In this document: in pieces, positions 61,255-64,000 of the stretch | How positions within the stretch are numbered: position 1 is the stretch's first letter | Layout: each line of letters opens with the position of its first letter | DNA from: Caballeronia sp. LZ062 | Lineage (GTDB): Bacteria > Pseudomonadota > Gammaproteobacteria > Burkholderiales > Burkholderiaceae | Direction of reading: 5' to 3' | Length of the DNA stretch: 64,000 nucleotides | NCBI RefSeq assembly: GCF_031450785.1 | Contig: NZ_JARTWB010000002.1 | Coordinates: 1-64,000, forward strand | Notes under the pieces: generated by a model | Seen by the model: only the letters and a program-made list of their open reading frames with translations | Told to the model about the DNA's origin: nothing | Database searches by the model: none | Made by a program: the position numbers and the translations under genes

Positions 61255-61809
61255 TCACACGTCGCAGGCTTCAGCTATTTCACGAGACTGACCCACGACT
61301 CGCGGCCTCTTTCGGCCGACGACGAACCGCCGGACAGTCCGCTCGTCTGCGTCGGCGTGAGCGGATTGCCGCTGGCAGTGAGCAGCGCCGATACTGCCGT
61401 CGTGACCGGCGTCACACTGGCTACCAACCGGCGCGCCGTCGTCGGGTGCGGCGCTGACGACGGAGTAAAGGTTACCGTAGGCACGGGACGGATCGGCCGC
61501 ATAGATCACGAACGTGCCGTAGATCGACGATCGAGACGTCGTATCCGTCGTTGCTGCCGGATGTAGTGGTGACGCTGTTTCCGTTCGCATCGAACACGGT
61601 GACGATTGCGCCAGCCAGTGCATGGCCGATTGCGACCGTGCCGCTCATGGACGTGGCGGCGGCCGATGTCGTCGTTGTCGAGCCGCCGGCGGAGCCGGGC
61701 GTGCTGGACGCGGAGCCGCCGCTGCCCCTCCGCCACATGCGCCGAGAGGTGCGGCCATGGCAGCGCATAGTGCGAGCTTGGAAATGCCCCTGTTGGATTT
61801 GTTCTTCAT
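61255..61809 (-). pseudogene. Frameshifted Burkholderia-type lipoprotein gene
   Basis: The start at 61809 reads MKNKSNRGISKLALCAAMAA followed by GACGGG, a lipoprotein signal with its lipobox cysteine. Pieces of the mature protein follow in changing frames: a Ser/Thr-rich linker, MSGTVAIGHALAGAIVTVFD, then GTFVIYAADPS, then SVTPVTTAVSALLTASGNPL. This order matches the large surface lipoproteins with an N-terminal carboxypeptidase-regulatory-like domain common in Burkholderia. At least three frameshifts and loss of the C-terminal part make it a pseudogene. Confidence 0.75.
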
Positions 61810-62066
61810 GCATGTTTTCCTCATGAAATTAAGGGTTTCGTTTGCAATCCAGTGGAGCGCACCCGCCCCGGTCACGCGGCAGGCATTCAGATGGAACGCC
61901 GGCTGGTCAGCGTGTTTCCTGCCAGCCGGTGTGGGGCTTTGTTGAACGAGACTGTTTCGGCATAGCCCTTTGCCGTCACGAGCGTGGAGCGACGAAGGGA
62001 GCAGCGCAACGACCGGTCTCGCTGTTGGGGGCAGGGCCGGAAAGCGGCTACCTGTTTTGGCCGGTG

Positions 62067-62798
62067 TTATTTCAGGCTTTGGTCTTGCTCACAAGACGAT
62101 GCTGGGAGAACATTTCCTGCAACGATTTTAGTAATCCGCATAGCCTGTCTGTTGATCTCTACCGTGAGGCAACCGCAATAGGACGACACTGGTCCAACCT
62201 TGGGCATGTTTTCGTAGCCTTCGGCGGGGCGTCCTCCGGCGGACGCGATCATCCAGTAACCCTCACGGTCGTGAAGCACTACACCGCCGGCCTTGTCAAT
62301 CGATCCGCAGCGCTTGGCTGCCGCACTGTCGCTGTCGGTGACAGGGGAAGCGGATGACGCTGCCGTTTGAGAGGACATGACTGCCGTAGTGCTCGCTGCG
62401 AGGGCCGATTGGCGACACTGATCACGAAATGAGAGCGTCTTCTCGGCTGGCACATAGGCCGTATTGCCCTGTTCCGTGAGATATGCTCGACTCAGTTGGT
62501 CGACGCAGCCGGAAATGGCCGGATCGTTGATTACCTGCTGGGCCTCCTCAGCCTGCTGCTTCGCGATGGCCTCCCGCTTTTCGACTTCGACATCCGTCCC
62601 ATGGTCATAGGTGATGTGCTTTACCACGTTCTCCTGCAAATCCCATACAGTCATTTCGCCGTTGATCTGGTTGTTGTCCCATTCGGCATGGGCCGTATGT
62701 TTGCCCGTGCCGGCATCATAGGCATCCTCAGGCCCCTGCTTGACGCCGTTGACATAGGTGAGTGGATGGACGAGCTGCTTGCCGTCAGGGGCGTACTG
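62067..62798 (-). pseudogene. YwqK/MORN-like and DUF4087 protein, 5' end missing
   Basis: About 240 codons of coding sequence ending at TAA. The N-terminal part has MORN-like repeats (YAPDGKQLVHPLTYVNGVKQ, then HAEWDNNQINGEMTVWD). A glutamine- and alanine-rich helix follows. The C-terminal 80 residues are a DUF4087 domain (KRCGSIDKAGG, LHDREGYWMIASAGG, CGCLTVEINRQ). Upstream of about 62798 the frame runs into the antisense of the Xre gene, so the signal peptide and start are lost. The open frame to 63215 is chimeric. Confidence 0.7.
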
Positions 62799-63068
62799 AC
62801 ACAGGAACAGGTCGCGGAGCAGCTTGGGATCGGCAACGAGGCCGTGTCCCGCATGGAGCGCGGCCTGGTGATGCCGACTGTCGCGCGCCTGATGGAACTC
62901 GCCGACATCTTCGAGTGTGACGCGGCGGACTTCTTGACCGGCGCAAGCAGCCGCACGAGTGACCAGGCGAAGTACCTCGCCCAACTTCTGGCGAAGCTCA
63001 ACGGCCATGACCGAGCGACGGTGATCGAGATCGTCGAACGTCTGGCCAGCCGTCAGGCCAGACGCTGA
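62790..63068 (+). pseudogene. Xre-type helix-turn-helix regulator, 5' end missing
   Basis: The reading LTQEQVAEQLGIGNEAVSRM followed by ERGLVMPTVARLMELADIFE is a clear Xre HTH, and a C-terminal tail AQLLAKLNGHDRATVIEIVE follows. The first helix (usually about 20 residues with a start codon) is replaced by the antisense of the YwqK-like gene; the frame stays open upstream to 62496 by chance. The fragment's stop lies 8 bases from the stop of the next, converging fragment. Confidence 0.72.
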
Positions 63069-63075
63069 CGGGTTT

Positions 63076-63285
63076 TCAGTACTCTTCAGGCAATAGAATC
63101 GTAGTCGCTGAACGATCGGCTTCTGTGATGAAACAGACCTTCCCTCTTCCGTCCGGCAGGTTGTAGTTCGATAGCAACCGCTTTCCTGCCAGCAATGCCA
63201 ACTCGTTTGCGGCAAGTTCTTCTGCGCTCAGATCACCCCAGTCACCGTGAATATGCCGCGCGAGCAGCAGCACACCTTCGGTGCT
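63076..63285 (-). pseudogene. Small plasmid/island protein fragment, 5' end missing
   Basis: About 65 codons: VLLLARHIHGDWGDLSAEEL, then ANELALLAGKRLLSNY, then FITEADRSATTILLPEEY to the stop. This matches the C-terminal two-thirds of a small family often labelled 'type I restriction endonuclease subunit M' in automatic annotation, though it has no methylase motif. The expected N-terminal 25-30 residues are gone, replaced by antisense drmB sequence. Confidence 0.65.
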
Positions 63286-64000
63286 CGCCGCCGTCCGTAA
63301 GGTTCTCGGGCCGCAAGTGGAAAACCTGCGTGTGCCGCCGTTCCAGAAGAGCGAAGTCGTAGATCCGTGGTCAGCGGAGGCGAACATAGGTGTGCCTGTC
63401 CGCCCGTTTCCTCGCTGGATGCGCTGCGTGAAGTGCGGCCTGCTGTCACCTTTCGACGCTGGGCTGTTCGAGATCAAGGAAAACCGCTTCCGACCGGAGC
63501 GAACCCGCTTCGTCCACAAGGGATGCCGCGGCTCCAAGGGCGATCAGCCCGCGAAGGATGCCGATGCCGTTCCAGCACGTTTTCTCTTGGCTTGTCGTGA
63601 CGGCCATCTCGACGATTTCCCGTGGCGCTACTTCGTCCACGGAGGCAACAGTTCGTGCAAGGGAACGCTGCGGTTCTTCGAGAGCGGAGCCTCGCTGCAG
63701 ACTGAGAACCTCTGGGTGAAGTGTGATGCCTGCGGTGCATCGCGCAGCATGGCGAACGCTTTCGGCAAGGCCGGGAAGGAAAACTTGCCGAGCTGCCGAG
63801 GTAGGCATCCCCACCTCGATCATTTCGACGAGGAGTGCGATGAGGAGGCGCGGGCAGTCCTGCTGGGTTCGACCAACAGTTGGTTCCCGATCACTCTGTC
63901 GGCGCTTGCCATCCCGCAGGCCGAAGACCCGCTCGGCCAGTTGATTCAGGACAGCTGGGCTGTCTTTCAGGGTGTCACGTCTGAGGCCATGGTTCCGATC
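63281..64000 (+). pseudogene. drmB: DrmB-like (DISARM, DUF1998) gene, 5' end missing, runs off the right edge
   Basis: The frame open from 63251 to the window end reads AAVRKVLGPQVENLRVPPFQ, then RWMRCVKCGLLSPFD, then LLACRDGHLDDFPWRYFVHG, then CDACGASRSM, and LLGSTNSWFPITLSALAIP. These are the ordered zinc-cysteine and core motifs of DrmB, the DUF1998 component of DISARM phage-defence systems. The usual first 50-60 residues are absent and an in-frame stop lies at 63248. The first plausible starts are GTG 63281 and ATG 63419, neither with a ribosome site. Partner genes drmA and drmC would lie outside the window. Confidence 0.72.

Overview
The window reads as a piece of the main chromosome of a Burkholderiaceae bacterium (Burkholderia sensu lato, most like Caballeronia/Paraburkholderia). 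The basis is the 16S/23S/5S sequence with tRNA-Ile and tRNA-Ala in the spacer, the high GC content, and familiar beta-proteobacterial gene blocks: hemA-prfA-prmC-grxD-ubiX, ychF beside a UbiH-type hydroxylase, and trpG-trpD-trpC followed by a CYTH gene and ung. The genus call is an inference; no database search was possible.

Layout. 1-5565: a complete rRNA operon on the + strand, whose P1 -10 box is cut by the left edge, closed by a strong terminator. 5673-12811: an FAD oxidoreductase, a glutathione S-transferase relic, then a hexuronate module (uxaB, ACS-type transporter, uxaA) divergent from a GntR/FadR regulator with paired operator-like palindromes. 12860-24427: small conserved genes, a TetR/MFS divergent pair with two matching operators, a nitroreductase followed by a decaying tandem array of its own 3' end, another MFS transporter, a YegD-type Hsp70, a cold-shock protein, an APC permease and an extradiol dioxygenase. 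24527-43838: housekeeping genes for haem, ubiquinone, translation termination, translation throttling, disulfide isomerisation and DNA repair. 43851-46268: trpC, trpD and trpG on the - strand.

At about 46.3 kb, just upstream of trpG where trpE would normally lie, the character changes. From there to the right edge the sequence has lower GC, small unknown genes and many broken genes. The first part (46.7-53.3 kb) looks like the replication and control module of a satellite or inovirus-like integrative element: an AlpA-type regulator, two small proteins, a DUF3987-like P-loop protein and two YagK/YfjJ (inovirus Gp2)-like proteins, with three 10-bp iteron-like repeats and an AT-rich stretch between the last two. 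The second part (53.5-60.8 kb) carries orphan genes with possible defence roles: a metallo-beta-lactamase-fold protein, a one-TM membrane protein, a NYN-domain protein and an unknown 222-aa protein overlapped by a small ORF. The last 3 kb is a graveyard: a frameshifted lipoprotein gene, then two head-to-head junctions where each divergent pair has lost its promoter region and both 5' ends. The final gene is a DrmB (DISARM) homologue lacking its N-terminus and running off the window.

No integrase, transposase or CRISPR array is visible. The far end of the island and trpE are not in view.
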